64,000 nt of DNA, taken from positions 62,001-126,000 of the forward strand of contig CAWEBN010000005.1 of NCBI GenBank assembly GCA_963807305.1, written 5' to 3'. This stretch comes from JAOPZW01 sp963807305 (GTDB lineage Bacteria; Actinomycetota; Thermoleophilia; Solirubrobacterales; Solirubrobacteraceae). The notes beneath the pieces were generated by a model, which searched no databases, had not been told where the DNA came from, and worked only from the letters and a program-made list of their open reading frames with translations. Position 1 is the first letter of the stretch. Every line of letters starts with the position of its first letter. Below are positions 34,925 through 42,940 of this stretch, in pieces. The translations under genes were made by a program, and so were the position numbers.

Positions 34925-35719
34925 GTGAGCGAAGCGCCATCCGACGACGTCAAGATCCGGGCCCAGGTCTACAAGGACCCGCGCCCCGCCGAGCACTTCG
35001 ACCGCTTCCACGAGCGGACGCGCACCCGCTCCCCGGACATCGTCTATGAGATCGTCCGCGTGGCGACCACGCTCTACTCGTGGATCCTCTTCCGGGTGCG
35101 CGGCATCGACGCCGAGCACGTGCCCGCGAGCGGCCCGGTCATCCTCGCGCCGAACCACTCGTCGTTCATGGACCACTTCCTGATCGGCGCCTCGATTCGG
35201 CGCAAGGTGCAGTTCATGGCGAAGTCGCAGCTCTTCAAGCCGCCGATGCAGTTCATCTACACGCACGGCGGCGTGTTCCCCGTGCGGCGCGGACATCGCG
35301 ACGAGGAGACCTTCATCACGGCGCTGAAGGTCCTCGAGGACGGCGGCTGCGTGGCCATGTACTGCGAGGGGGGCCGCTCGCGCACCGGGCGGATCGGCGA
35401 CGTCGCGCGGCCGGGGATCGGGCGCCTGGCGCTCGAGTCCGGCGCGATGATCGTGCCCGTCGCGGTCCACGGCTCGTCGCAGGTGCGCAACTGGCGGCGC
35501 CTGCAGTTCCCGACGGTCACCGTCCAGTACGGCGAGCCGTTTCGCTACGAGCGCGTCGGCGAGGCCACGCGCGATCAGCAGCAGGCCGTGGCCGACGAGA
35601 TCCTGAGCGAGATCCGCGGCCTCTACGACGCGCTCGAGGCCGTCGGCCGGCCCGCCGCGCTTGCGCGTGCGCGCGCCGAACGGCGTGCCCGGCGCGCCAA
35701 GCGGACCGCTGCCGCGTGA
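34925..35719 (+). CDS. 1-acyl-sn-glycerol-3-phosphate acyltransferase (PlsC-like)
   Basis: 264 residues. Membrane-associated enzyme that adds an acyl chain to a lysophospholipid. The H-x4-D motif is NHSSFMD; FPVRRGHRDEETF and the EGGRSRTGRIG loop are the second and third PlsC motifs, and IVPVAVHGSSQV the fourth. One hydrophobic segment (VRVATTLYSWILFRV) precedes the catalytic part. GTG 34925 chosen because residues before it are not protein-like; an internal start cannot be excluded. It fits downstream of the acyl-CoA ligase in lipid assembly. Confidence 0.9.
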   Translation: MSEAPSDDVKIRAQVYKDPRPAEHFDRFHERTRTRSPDIVYEIVRVATTLYSWILFRVRGIDAEHVPASGPVILAPNHSSFMDHFLIGASIRRKVQFMAKSQLFKPPMQFIYTHGGVFPVRRGHRDEETFITALKVLEDGGCVAMYCEGGRSRTGRIGDVARPGIGRLALESGAMIVPVAVHGSSQVRNWRRLQFPTVTVQYGEPFRYERVGEATRDQQQAVADEILSEIRGLYDALEAVGRPAALARARAERRARRAKRTAAA

Positions 35720-35757
35720 AGCGGGTGAGGTCGAGAGCCGACGGGCATCATGCCGCC

Positions 35758-37314
35758 GTGCGCCGCGCCCTCGTCCTGGCCATCTCCGCCCTCGTGGTCG
35801 TCCCCGGGGCTGCACACGCGGCGACGGTGACGCTGGCGAAGGTCGGCGACTTCGCCGCGCCCGTGTACGTGACGGCTCCGCTGGGAGACACGACGCGCGT
35901 GTTCGTGGTCGAGAAGGCCGGCACCATCCAGGTGCTCGACGGCGCCGTGCGGTCGACGTTCCTCGACATCGCGTCGAAGGTCCAGTCGACCGACAACGAG
36001 CGCGGCCTGCTGTCGATGGCCTTCGCGCCCGATTACCTGACGAGCGGCCTGTTCTACGTCTACTACACGGCGAAGAGCCCGCTGGGGCAGCTCACCATCG
36101 AGGAGTACCGGGTCGATCCGGCGAACCCAGACCGCGCGGATGCGTCGTACGCGCGCCCGCTCGTCACGATCCCGCACGACCAGCAGGCCAACCACAACGG
36201 CGGCCAACTGCAGTTCGGCCCCGACGGCTTCCTCTACGCGGGCACCGGCGACGGTGGCAGCGGCGGCGATCCCAGCGGCAACGCGCAGACGACGACGCCG
36301 GCCCCGCCGTCGGTCGTGGGATCGGTCAACCACGACTACCGCCTCGGCAAGCTCCTGCGCATCGACCCTGCGACGGGCGCCGCCTCGATCTTCGCCTACG
36401 GCCTGCGCAACCCGTGGCGCTTCTCCTACGACCGCAACACCGGCGATCTCGTCATCGGCGACGTGGGCCAGGACCGCTACGAGGAGGTCGACTTCGCCGC
36501 CGCCCCGGGCGATGGCGCCGGCGTCAACTACGGCTGGAACACGTACGAGGGGCTGCACACCTACCCGGCCGGGGCTCCGGCCGGCGCCGCGCCGGGGACC
36601 GTCCTGCCCGTCATCGAGTACCCGCACAGCCCGGCGTGCTCGATCACCGGCGGCTACGTGGTGCGCGACGTCGCCCTGCCCGAGCTCGCGGGCACCTACC
36701 TGTACGGCGACAACTGCACGGGGACCATCTCGGCCGCCACCCTGCCGGGCGGCGCGCCGCGCACGCTGGGCTTCACGGTGGCGAACGTGTCGAGCTTCGG
36801 CGAGGACGGCTGCGGGCGCGTCTACGCCGCGTCGCTGGGCGGCGCCGTCTACCGCTTCGCGAGCAGCGGCGCGTGCGCCGGGCCGGCGCCCTTCGTCGGC
36901 CGGCTGCCCGCCGGCGTGGTCGCGGCCCCGCCCGCCGCCGCCCCCGATCGACGCGCGCCGGCGCTGACCCTGCTGCGCGCCGCGGCGCGCCAGCACGCGC
37001 TGCGCACCGGCTTCGTCACCATTCGCGTCCGCTGCGACGAGCGGTGCACCGTGACCGCCCGCGGGCGCGTGCTCCTCACGCGTCGCGCGCGTTCGGCGGC
37101 GACGCCGACGCTGCGAACGCGCACCGCCAAGGCGACGCTGGCCGCGAGCGCGCGCACGACCCTGCGCCTGAGGCTCTCGAAGGCGACGCGCCGCGCGATC
37201 AGGCGGTCGCTGGCGCGGCCGGGGCGGCGGGCCACGGTCCGCATCACGGTGCGCGCCGCGGACACTGCGGGCAACGCGCGCAGCAGGACGCTGCGCGTGC
37301 AGATCGTCCGGTAG
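35758..37314 (+). CDS. Secreted PQQ-dependent sugar dehydrogenase-like beta-propeller protein
   Basis: 518 residues. A signal peptide (RRALVLAISALVVVPGAAHA) leads into a six-bladed propeller of the soluble glucose/sorbosone dehydrogenase family: FVVEKAGTIQVLDG, DNERGLLSMAFAPDY, QANHNGGQLQFGPDGFLYAG, TGDGGSGGDP, YGLRNPWRFSYDRNTGDL, GDVGQDRYEEVDF and NYGWNTYEG. The C-terminal ~130 residues are Arg-rich with VRCDERCTVTARGRVL, an extracellular tail repeated in related organisms. GTG 35758 gives a clean signal; GTG 35716 would overlap the acyltransferase stop. Sugar oxidation is predicted; PQQ supply is not shown in the window. Confidence 0.85.
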   Translation: MRRALVLAISALVVVPGAAHAATVTLAKVGDFAAPVYVTAPLGDTTRVFVVEKAGTIQVLDGAVRSTFLDIASKVQSTDNERGLLSMAFAPDYLTSGLFYVYYTAKSPLGQLTIEEYRVDPANPDRADASYARPLVTIPHDQQANHNGGQLQFGPDGFLYAGTGDGGSGGDPSGNAQTTTPAPPSVVGSVNHDYRLGKLLRIDPATGAASIFAYGLRNPWRFSYDRNTGDLVIGDVGQDRYEEVDFAAAPGDGAGVNYGWNTYEGLHTYPAGAPAGAAPGTVLPVIEYPHSPACSITGGYVVRDVALPELAGTYLYGDNCTGTISAATLPGGAPRTLGFTVANVSSFGEDGCGRVYAASLGGAVYRFASSGACAGPAPFVGRLPAGVVAAPPAAAPDRRAPALTLLRAAARQHALRTGFVTIRVRCDERCTVTARGRVLLTRRARSAATPTLRTRTAKATLAASARTTLRLRLSKATRRAIRRSLARPGRRATVRITVRAADTAGNARSRTLRVQIVR

Positions 37315-37356
37315 TCGCAGCGCAACTTCCGCCCGGCTCGCCTCGTCCCATCGGTG

Positions 37357-38250
37357 ATGCGAGAGCGCACCGACCATTCCCTCCTGCTCGCCACCGCCCG
37401 CGGCGACGAGACGGCCTTCGCCCAGCTCGTCGCCCGCCACCGCCCGCGGCTCGTCCGCTACGCGACGTCGCGGTGCGGACGCGACGCCGGCCTGGCCGAG
37501 GACGCCGTCCAGGACGGCCTGGTGCGCGCGCACCGCGCGATCGTCGCCGGCAAGGTGCCGGTCGACATCGAGGCATGGCTGTTCGCGATCGTGCGCAACC
37601 GCTGCCACGACTACTTCCGCGCGGCGAGGCCGACCGCGCCGCTGCCGCCCGAGCTGCCGGGTGGTGCGCCGTCGGCCTTCGAGGTCGTCGAACAGGGCGA
37701 GCGCCTCGCGGGCGCGCTGAGCGCGGTCGAGCGCCTGCCGCGCGCCCAGCGCACCGCGCTCGTGGGCCGCGAGCTCGAGGGCCGCAGCTACGAGGAGCTC
37801 GCGCGCCGCCAGGCGACGACGGTGCCCGCGGTCAAGTCGCTGCTGCACCGCGCCCGGGCGACCCTGGCCCACCAGGCCTCGCTGCCGGCCTTCCTCACCC
37901 CGCTCGTGGCCCGCGTGGCGCGCGTGCGCCCGGGCCAGATCGTGATGGGCATGGTCGCCGAGCACGCGACCGGCGCCGCGGCCATCGCGACCATCGCGCT
38001 GGCGGGCACGAGCGCCCTCGGCTCGCTGCACGCTCCGTCGCCGCCCGCCGCGCCGACGGCCGCGCAGTCGCAGGCGGCGCTCGTCGCGGCTGCGAACCAG
38101 CCGCGGGCTTCCGCGCCGCCGGCGCCGGCGAAGCACTCGCACGCGGGGTGCAGCACGCAGGATGCGGAGTACGCGCACTGCGATCCGACCCCGCGCACGG
38201 TCTCCGCCGGACCTTCCAGCTCCACGCCCGCCGGCGAGTACGGCCCGTAG
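37357..38250 (+). CDS. ECF-type sigma factor with hydrophobic segment and Ala/Pro-rich tail
   Basis: 297 residues. Region 2 appears at about 10-85 (FAQLVARHRPRLVRYATS, AEDAVQDGLVRAHRAIV, WLFAIVRNRCHDYFR) and region 4 at about 120-175 (LPRAQRTALVGRELEGRSY, TTVPAVKSLLHRARATL). After that, a helical linker reaches a hydrophobic stretch (GAAAIATIALAGTSALGSL) and a Pro/Ala/Ser-rich end with Cys and His residues. Unlike the sigma factor at 838-2238 it lacks the H-x3-C-x2-C finger. ATG 37357; GTG 37354 is adjacent. No anti-sigma gene follows. Confidence 0.85.
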   Translation: MRERTDHSLLLATARGDETAFAQLVARHRPRLVRYATSRCGRDAGLAEDAVQDGLVRAHRAIVAGKVPVDIEAWLFAIVRNRCHDYFRAARPTAPLPPELPGGAPSAFEVVEQGERLAGALSAVERLPRAQRTALVGRELEGRSYEELARRQATTVPAVKSLLHRARATLAHQASLPAFLTPLVARVARVRPGQIVMGMVAEHATGAAAIATIALAGTSALGSLHAPSPPAAPTAAQSQAALVAAANQPRASAPPAPAKHSHAGCSTQDAEYAHCDPTPRTVSAGPSSSTPAGEYGP

Positions 38251-38273
38251 CGCTCGCGCCGCTGCGCGGCCAG

Positions 38274-38557
38274 GCATCGAGGGGAAGGGAGCCGGCGGCG
38301 CCCGGGGCGTGGATGGTCGTCCCTGGCGCGTTGGCGCTCGTCGGCGGGACGCTTGTCGGGTTTGAGGCCTATACGGCACCAAACCCGACACTCGTCGCGG
38401 CCGTGGCGCGTTGGCGCTCGCGCCGGAACGAGCGGGGAGTTTGTCGGGCATACGCCGACAAACTCCCCTTTCGCGCCCCGTCGCGGGCCGTGGCGCGCTG
38501 GCGCTCGCGCCCGGAACGAGCGGCCCGACCGCCGCCACTCTCCCTTCCCCTCGATGC
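38274..38557. repeat. 284-bp intergenic element with perfect 18-bp inverted terminal repeats
   Basis: GCATCGAGGGGAAGGGAG at 38274-38291 is exactly complementary to 38540-38557. Inside are three copies of a TGGCGCGTTGGCGCTCG-like direct repeat and two hairpins: TGTCGGGTTTG / CAAACCCGACA (38354-38364, 38380-38390) and a 14-bp stem at 38434-38468. Its right end matches the element at 25018-25409. It has no coding frame of note and fills nearly all of the 38251-38604 gap. It resembles a MITE- or REP-like non-autonomous repeat. Confidence 0.75.
38434..38468. terminator. Strong hairpin between convergent genes, terminator-like
   Basis: Perfect 14-bp stem GGGGAGTTTGTCGG / CCGACAAACTCCCC with a 7-base loop, followed by TTTCG on the plus strand and preceded by AAAG on the minus strand. 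It lies 184 bases past the sigma factor stop and 137 bases past the RTX gene stop, so it could end transcription from both sides. The T tract is short. Confidence 0.6.
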
Positions 38558-38604
38558 GGCAGTAGGCGCCGCGCGGCGCCGCACACGCGGCGCGGACGAC
38601 CGCC

Positions 38605-40905
38605 CTACCGCCGCACGTCCTCGCAGTTCGCGTTGACCTCGTCCGTCACGTCGGCGAACACCACGTCCTGCCCGTCACCGCAGCTGATGCGGTCGAAGCC
38701 CCCGCCGATCGCGTTGATGCGGTCGTTGCCGGCGCCCCCTTCGATCGTGTCGTCGTCGAGGTTGCCGTCGATGACGTCGTCGCCGTCCTCGCCGTTGATG
38801 ACGTCGTTGCCGCGGTCGCCGGTGATGACGTCGTTGCCCGGGCCGCCGAGGATCAGGTCGTTGCCGTTGCGGCCGTGGATCTCGTCGTTGCCGTTGCCGC
38901 CGCGCAGCGTGTCGTCGCCGTTGACGCCGTCGACGTAGTCGTTGCCGTCCTCGCCGAAGAGCGAGTCGTTGCCGTCCTGGCCGAAGAGCGAGTCGTCGCC
39001 CGGCGTGCCGACGAGGACGTCGTCGCCGGGCGTCCCGGTGATGTTGCTCGCCGTGCTGGGCGCGTCGCTGGCGGGCTCGGGCGGGACCGGCACCACCTTC
39101 TCGCAGTTGCGTAGGTCGTCGCGGGTGGGGGCGGTGTCCTCGACGTAGACGGTGTCCTTGCCGGGACCGCAGTCGACGTGGTCGATGCTGTCGTCGGCCA
39201 CGCGGATCTCGTCGTTGCCCGTGCCGCCGAGGATCTCGTCCTCGCCGGGCCCGCCGATGATCTCGTCGGCACCGAAGGAGCCCGACAGGTAGTCGTCGCC
39301 CGAGCCGCCGTCGAGGGTGTCGTTGCCGTAGGAGCCGTAGATGGTGTCGCGGCCGGCGTCGCCCTTGACGGTGTCGTTGCCGTCGCGCCCGTACAGGCGG
39401 TCGCCGCCGGCGCCGCCATCGAGCGAGTCGTCGCCGTCGCCGCCGTCGATCATCTCCGAGCCCGAGCCGCCGAAGAGCGTGTCGTTTCCCTCGTCGCCCT
39501 TGATCGTGTCCGACCCGCGGTTGCCGTCGATGTAGTCGTTGCCGGGGCCGCCGTCCAGAAGGAAGTCGTTGCCGAGGCCGAGCTCCTTGATGCGGTCGTC
39601 GCCGGGTCCGCCGAAGACGGTGTCGTCGCCGTCGCCACCGTCGAGCGAGTCGTTGCCGTCGCCGCCGTCGACCTTGTCGTTGCCGGTGCCGCCGTTGGCG
39701 TAGTCGTTGCCCAGACCGGCGAGGAGCTGGTCGTTGCCGGCCGAGCCGAACATGCGGTCGTCGCCGTCGCCGCCATCGAGGACGTCGTCGCGGGCGCCGC
39801 CGCTGAGCAGGTCGTTGCCGGTGCCGCCGAGGAGCACGTCGTCGTCGCGCCCGCCGCTGAGCTGGTCGTCGCCGCCGAGCGCGTCGATGCGGTCCATCCC
39901 GCGCGTGCCCTTGAGCACGTCGTTGCCCTCGGTCCCGGTGATGAGGGCGACCCCGGGCTGCACCGCGAGGCCGGCGGGGCGCTTGCGCGCGCCGAGGCGC
40001 TGCACCGTGAGGCGCCTGAACGACAGCGCGCTGAGCACCGAGATGGTGCCGTCGCCGCCGTCGGCGACGTAGACGCGCGTGCCGTCGGGGGAGACCGCGG
40101 GCACGCCCGGGCCGCGGCCGGTGTGCACGCGCAGCAGCTTGCCCGCGCGCAGCGGGACGACCGCCGTCACCGCCGACCCGCGCGAGGCCCCGACGATCGC
40201 GCGCCGCCCGTCGGTCGTCATCGCGACGCCGCCGCCCAGGCCCTTGCCCAGGCGGACCTTGCGCGTCACCGCGCCGGTCTCGGTGTTGAGGCGGATGAGG
40301 CGCGAGCCGCTGCGCCCGCTCGTCGCGACGTAGGCGTTGAGGCCGGTGACGGCGAAGGCCGCGCCCGTGGCGCCGGCCAGCGTCACGCGCCGCGAGAGGC
40401 GGAAGCGCACGAGGTCGACGACGCCGATGCGCTTGGCGTCGAGCACGACGACCGCCCGGGTCGCGTCGGAGGAGATGGCCATCGCGGCGCCGCTGGCCCG
40501 GGCGCCCAGCGCGATCGAGGCCCGCAGCGTCATCGTCGGCGCGTCGATGACGTCGATCGCCCCGCGCCGCGCCGCGTACAGGCGCTGGCCGTCGCCGGAC
40601 GCCGCCAGCGCCGTCACCGCCCCGCCCGCGTTGACGCCGGCCGCAACCGCGCGGCTGGCGAGGTCGATGGCGACCACGCGCCGCCCGGCCGCGACGTAGC
40701 CGCGCGTGCCGTCGGGGGCGACCGCCGCGGCGCGCGAGCGGCCGCCGACCGCGATCCGGGCCGCGACCTTGTTGGTCGTCACGTCGGTCAGCGTGGCCGC
40801 GCCGTCGCCGCCGGCGACCACGACCACGCGGGCGTGCGCGGCGGGGACCAGGGCGAAGGCGAAGAGGACGGCGAGAACGGGCGTGAGCCGGCGCATCGAA
40901 GGCAT
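38605..40905 (-). CDS. Secreted beta-propeller plus RTX calcium-binding protein
   Basis: 766 residues. Signal peptide MRRLTPVLAVLFAFALVPAA. Residues ~25-310 are YVTN-like propeller repeats (DGTRGYVAAGRRVVAIDLAS, SPDGTRVYVADGGDGTISVL). From ~315 come RTX nonapeptides of the GGxGxDxLx type in two blocks: one to ~590, closed by HVDCGPGKDTVYVED...NCEKV, and a second ~625-750, closed by ISCGDGQDVVFADV...NCEDV. The two Cys-containing caps imply two calcium beta-rolls in series. No T1SS genes are near, and the N-terminal signal argues for Sec export. Start ATG 40905, or 40896 which begins MRRL. Confidence 0.9.
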   Translation of the reverse strand: MPSMRRLTPVLAVLFAFALVPAAHARVVVVAGGDGAATLTDVTTNKVAARIAVGGRSRAAAVAPDGTRGYVAAGRRVVAIDLASRAVAAGVNAGGAVTALAASGDGQRLYAARRGAIDVIDAPTMTLRASIALGARASGAAMAISSDATRAVVVLDAKRIGVVDLVRFRLSRRVTLAGATGAAFAVTGLNAYVATSGRSGSRLIRLNTETGAVTRKVRLGKGLGGGVAMTTDGRRAIVGASRGSAVTAVVPLRAGKLLRVHTGRGPGVPAVSPDGTRVYVADGGDGTISVLSALSFRRLTVQRLGARKRPAGLAVQPGVALITGTEGNDVLKGTRGMDRIDALGGDDQLSGGRDDDVLLGGTGNDLLSGGARDDVLDGGDGDDRMFGSAGNDQLLAGLGNDYANGGTGNDKVDGGDGNDSLDGGDGDDTVFGGPGDDRIKELGLGNDFLLDGGPGNDYIDGNRGSDTIKGDEGNDTLFGGSGSEMIDGGDGDDSLDGGAGGDRLYGRDGNDTVKGDAGRDTIYGSYGNDTLDGGSGDDYLSGSFGADEIIGGPGEDEILGGTGNDEIRVADDSIDHVDCGPGKDTVYVEDTAPTRDDLRNCEKVVPVPPEPASDAPSTASNITGTPGDDVLVGTPGDDSLFGQDGNDSLFGEDGNDYVDGVNGDDTLRGGNGNDEIHGRNGNDLILGGPGNDVITGDRGNDVINGEDGDDVIDGNLDDDTIEGGAGNDRINAIGGGFDRISCGDGQDVVFADVTDEVNANCEDVRR

Positions 40906-40953
40906 CGAAGGCTCCCAACCCGGCCCATGGCCCAGAGGTTGCGCGTCAGGTCC

Positions 40954-41859
40954 TCATACGAACCTGTCGGGGACCTGCGGCCAGGACTCCGGATCGTGGC
41001 CACAGACCACCAGGGCGCTGGGGGTCTGCTCCAGGTAGCGGCGGATCTCGCGCAGCGAGCGCAGGTAGCGGTGCACGTCGTCGCAGAAGAGCGGGACCAG
41101 CTCCTGCTCGATGGTCGTCCGCGCGTACGCGGCGTCGCCCGTCAATAGGAGCTCGCGCCCCGACCGCAGGCGCAGCAGCACGCTCATGTGGCCCCTCGTG
41201 TGGCCGGGCGTCGAGAGCAGCCGCACCGAGCCGTCGCCGAACAGGTCGATCGTGCGGCCGAAGGAGGCGAAGGAGTCCACGTTCGCCGCCGCGAAGTCGA
41301 GCGCGCGCCAGTCGTAGTCGTAGTCGTAGAGCTGGTGGCGGTAGCCATGCAGGAAGCCCTGGTCGTTGGCGGCGTCCCATTCGCGCCCGTCGACGACGAA
41401 GGTCGCGCGCGGCAGCTGGGCCACCGCGCCGACGTGGTCGTTGTGCATGTGCGTCAGCACGACCAGCTCGATGCCCAGCGGATCGAGGCCGAGCCCGACG
41501 AGTCGATCGGTGACCGCCCAGCCGTCCTCCATGTGGATGTCGTAGGCCATGGCGACGCGCCGCCCGAGCCCGGCGCGGACGTCGTGGGACACCGCGGGCG
41601 GCAGCCCGGTGTCGATGAGGAAGTGGCCCGCTGTCGGGTGCTCGATCACGAAGCACGGCACCGGCACCGGCGTCCATTTGCTCTTCGGCGTCAGCAGGCC
41701 CAGCCCCCGCAGGACGGGCAGCGGGCCCGACGGACGCTCGAAGAAGCGCGGCTGGGTCAGCATCTCGGCCGTGCGCAGCGGGGTGACGGTCACACCCGCG
41801 CCCTCGCTGCCGCCGGGCAGCGGCAGGCCGGCGCGCTTGGGGTGGATGGCCGGGGCCAT
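40954..41859 (-). CDS. Metallo-beta-lactamase-fold hydrolase, N-acyl-homoserine-lactonase-like
   Basis: 301 residues. The zinc motif is VVLTHMHNDHVGAV (HxHxDH); PGHTRGHMSVLL supplies the third His, LLTGDAAYARTTIEQ the bridging Asp and VVCGHDPESWP the last His. FVIEHPTAGHFLIDTGLPP opens the fold. These match AHL lactonases and related lactone/ester hydrolases. ATG 41859. The gene stands 36 bases from a divergent SDR-like gene. Quorum quenching is a possible role; other lactones are equally likely. Confidence 0.85.
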   Translation of the reverse strand: MAPAIHPKRAGLPLPGGSEGAGVTVTPLRTAEMLTQPRFFERPSGPLPVLRGLGLLTPKSKWTPVPVPCFVIEHPTAGHFLIDTGLPPAVSHDVRAGLGRRVAMAYDIHMEDGWAVTDRLVGLGLDPLGIELVVLTHMHNDHVGAVAQLPRATFVVDGREWDAANDQGFLHGYRHQLYDYDYDWRALDFAAANVDSFASFGRTIDLFGDGSVRLLSTPGHTRGHMSVLLRLRSGRELLLTGDAAYARTTIEQELVPLFCDDVHRYLRSLREIRRYLEQTPSALVVCGHDPESWPQVPDRFV

Positions 41860-41895
41860 GCACCGCAGGGTAGCCCCGCGTATGGTCCCGCGAGC

Positions 41896-42441
41896 ATGCT
41901 GCGCGCCGGGCTGCTCGAGGGCATCGTCGTCGCCACCGCGGGCGGCGCCGCCCACGTGGCCTCGGCCTGCGGCGCGCTGGGCGCCACCACGGTGGCGCTC
42001 GAGGCCGACCTGGGCGACGAGGACGCCGTCATCGCCGCGGCCTGCGCCCTTGGCGCCGTGGGGACGCTCGTGTGCGATGCCGGCACGGCCTTCGCGGAGG
42101 CCGGGGGCGGGGTGGAGGGCCTCGGCGCCGGCCTCGACGGTGCGTGGAACGCGACGCGGGCGGTGGCCAACGCGGCCTGGATCCCCGGGGACGGCGGCAA
42201 GCTCGTGCTCCTCGGTCCGCGCCCGCGCGACGGGGCGCACGCGGCCGCGCTCGGCGCGGCGCTGGAGAACACGGCGCGCACGCTGTCGATCGAGTGGGCG
42301 CGCTACGCGATCCGCACCGCCGCGATCCTGCCCGGCGACGCCACCAGCGACGACGACGTCGCCATGCTCGTCGCCTACCTCGCGTCGCCGGCGGGCGACT
42401 ACTTCAGCGGCTGCGCCTTCGCCATGGGATCGACCATTTAG
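41896..42441 (+). CDS. SDR-like protein lacking cofactor and catalytic motifs
   Basis: 181 residues, shorter than the ~250 of classical SDRs. VATAGGAAHVASACGALGA replaces the TGxxxGIG loop, GTLVCDAGTAF replaces NNAG, and where Ser...Tyr-x3-Lys should be the sequence is KLVLLGPRPRDGAHAAALG. What is kept is the C-terminal fold: ENTARTLSIEWARYAIRTAA, ILPGDATS and LVAYLASPAGDYFSGCAFAM. So it is probably a non-enzymatic or regulatory SDR homologue. The frame is intact and GC-rich, so it is not obviously a pseudogene. Confidence 0.75.
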   Translation: MLRAGLLEGIVVATAGGAAHVASACGALGATTVALEADLGDEDAVIAAACALGAVGTLVCDAGTAFAEAGGGVEGLGAGLDGAWNATRAVANAAWIPGDGGKLVLLGPRPRDGAHAAALGAALENTARTLSIEWARYAIRTAAILPGDATSDDDVAMLVAYLASPAGDYFSGCAFAMGSTI

Positions 42442-42475
42442 GGTTCGGTGCCCACCCATCGTGAAGGAGGCCGCA

Positions 42476-42940
42476 TTGGCCGGAGGACGATTCGGAGCCA
42501 CGGTCGTGATCGACCGGCCCATCGACGAGGTGTTCGCGTTCCTCGCCGACGGGGAGAACGACCCGAAGTTCAGCTCGAGGGTCCTCGAGATCGCCAAGAC
42601 GACCGATGGCCCGCCCGGCGTCGGCACCGTCTACGCGAGCACGGTCAAGGACGGCGGCGTCAAGTTCAAGCGCGAGTTCCGCCTGAGCGCGTTCGATCCG
42701 CCGACGCGCATCCGGTGGGCGGAGGTGTCCACCGGTCCCGTCGTCACTCCCGAGGGCGGCTACGACCTGGCCCCGGCGGGCGAGGGGACGCAGCTGACCT
42801 TCTACAACGTGCTCGAGCCGGCCAGCTTCGCGGGCAAGCTCATCGTCGGCTTCGCGCTGCGCTCGGCGCGCAAGGGCGCCGACGACTTCGCGCAGTCGAT
42901 CAAGCGCGTCGTCGAGAGCGAGACCGCCGCGGCCGGCTAG
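42476..42940 (+). CDS. SRPBCC (polyketide cyclase/START-like) protein
   Basis: 154 residues. FGATVVIDRPIDEVFAFLAD is the typical opening; FSSRVLEIAKTTDGPPGVGT, FKREFRLSAFDPPTRIRWAE and GTQLTFYNVLEPASFAGKL follow. The family forms a hydrophobic cavity that binds lipids or aromatic ligands. Start chosen at TTG 42476 because AAGGAGG lies 6 bases upstream (42464-42470); GTG 42461 has no such site. Its 3' end overlaps the convergent TetR gene by 4 bases. Confidence 0.83.
   Translation: MAGGRFGATVVIDRPIDEVFAFLADGENDPKFSSRVLEIAKTTDGPPGVGTVYASTVKDGGVKFKREFRLSAFDPPTRIRWAEVSTGPVVTPEGGYDLAPAGEGTQLTFYNVLEPASFAGKLIVGFALRSARKGADDFAQSIKRVVESETAAAG

Noticed and set aside
38675..40918. Long Arg-rich minus-strand frame and plus-strand Val/Ala-rich frame over the RTX gene
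   Set aside because: Both are shadows of the GGxGxD repeat codons read in other frames.
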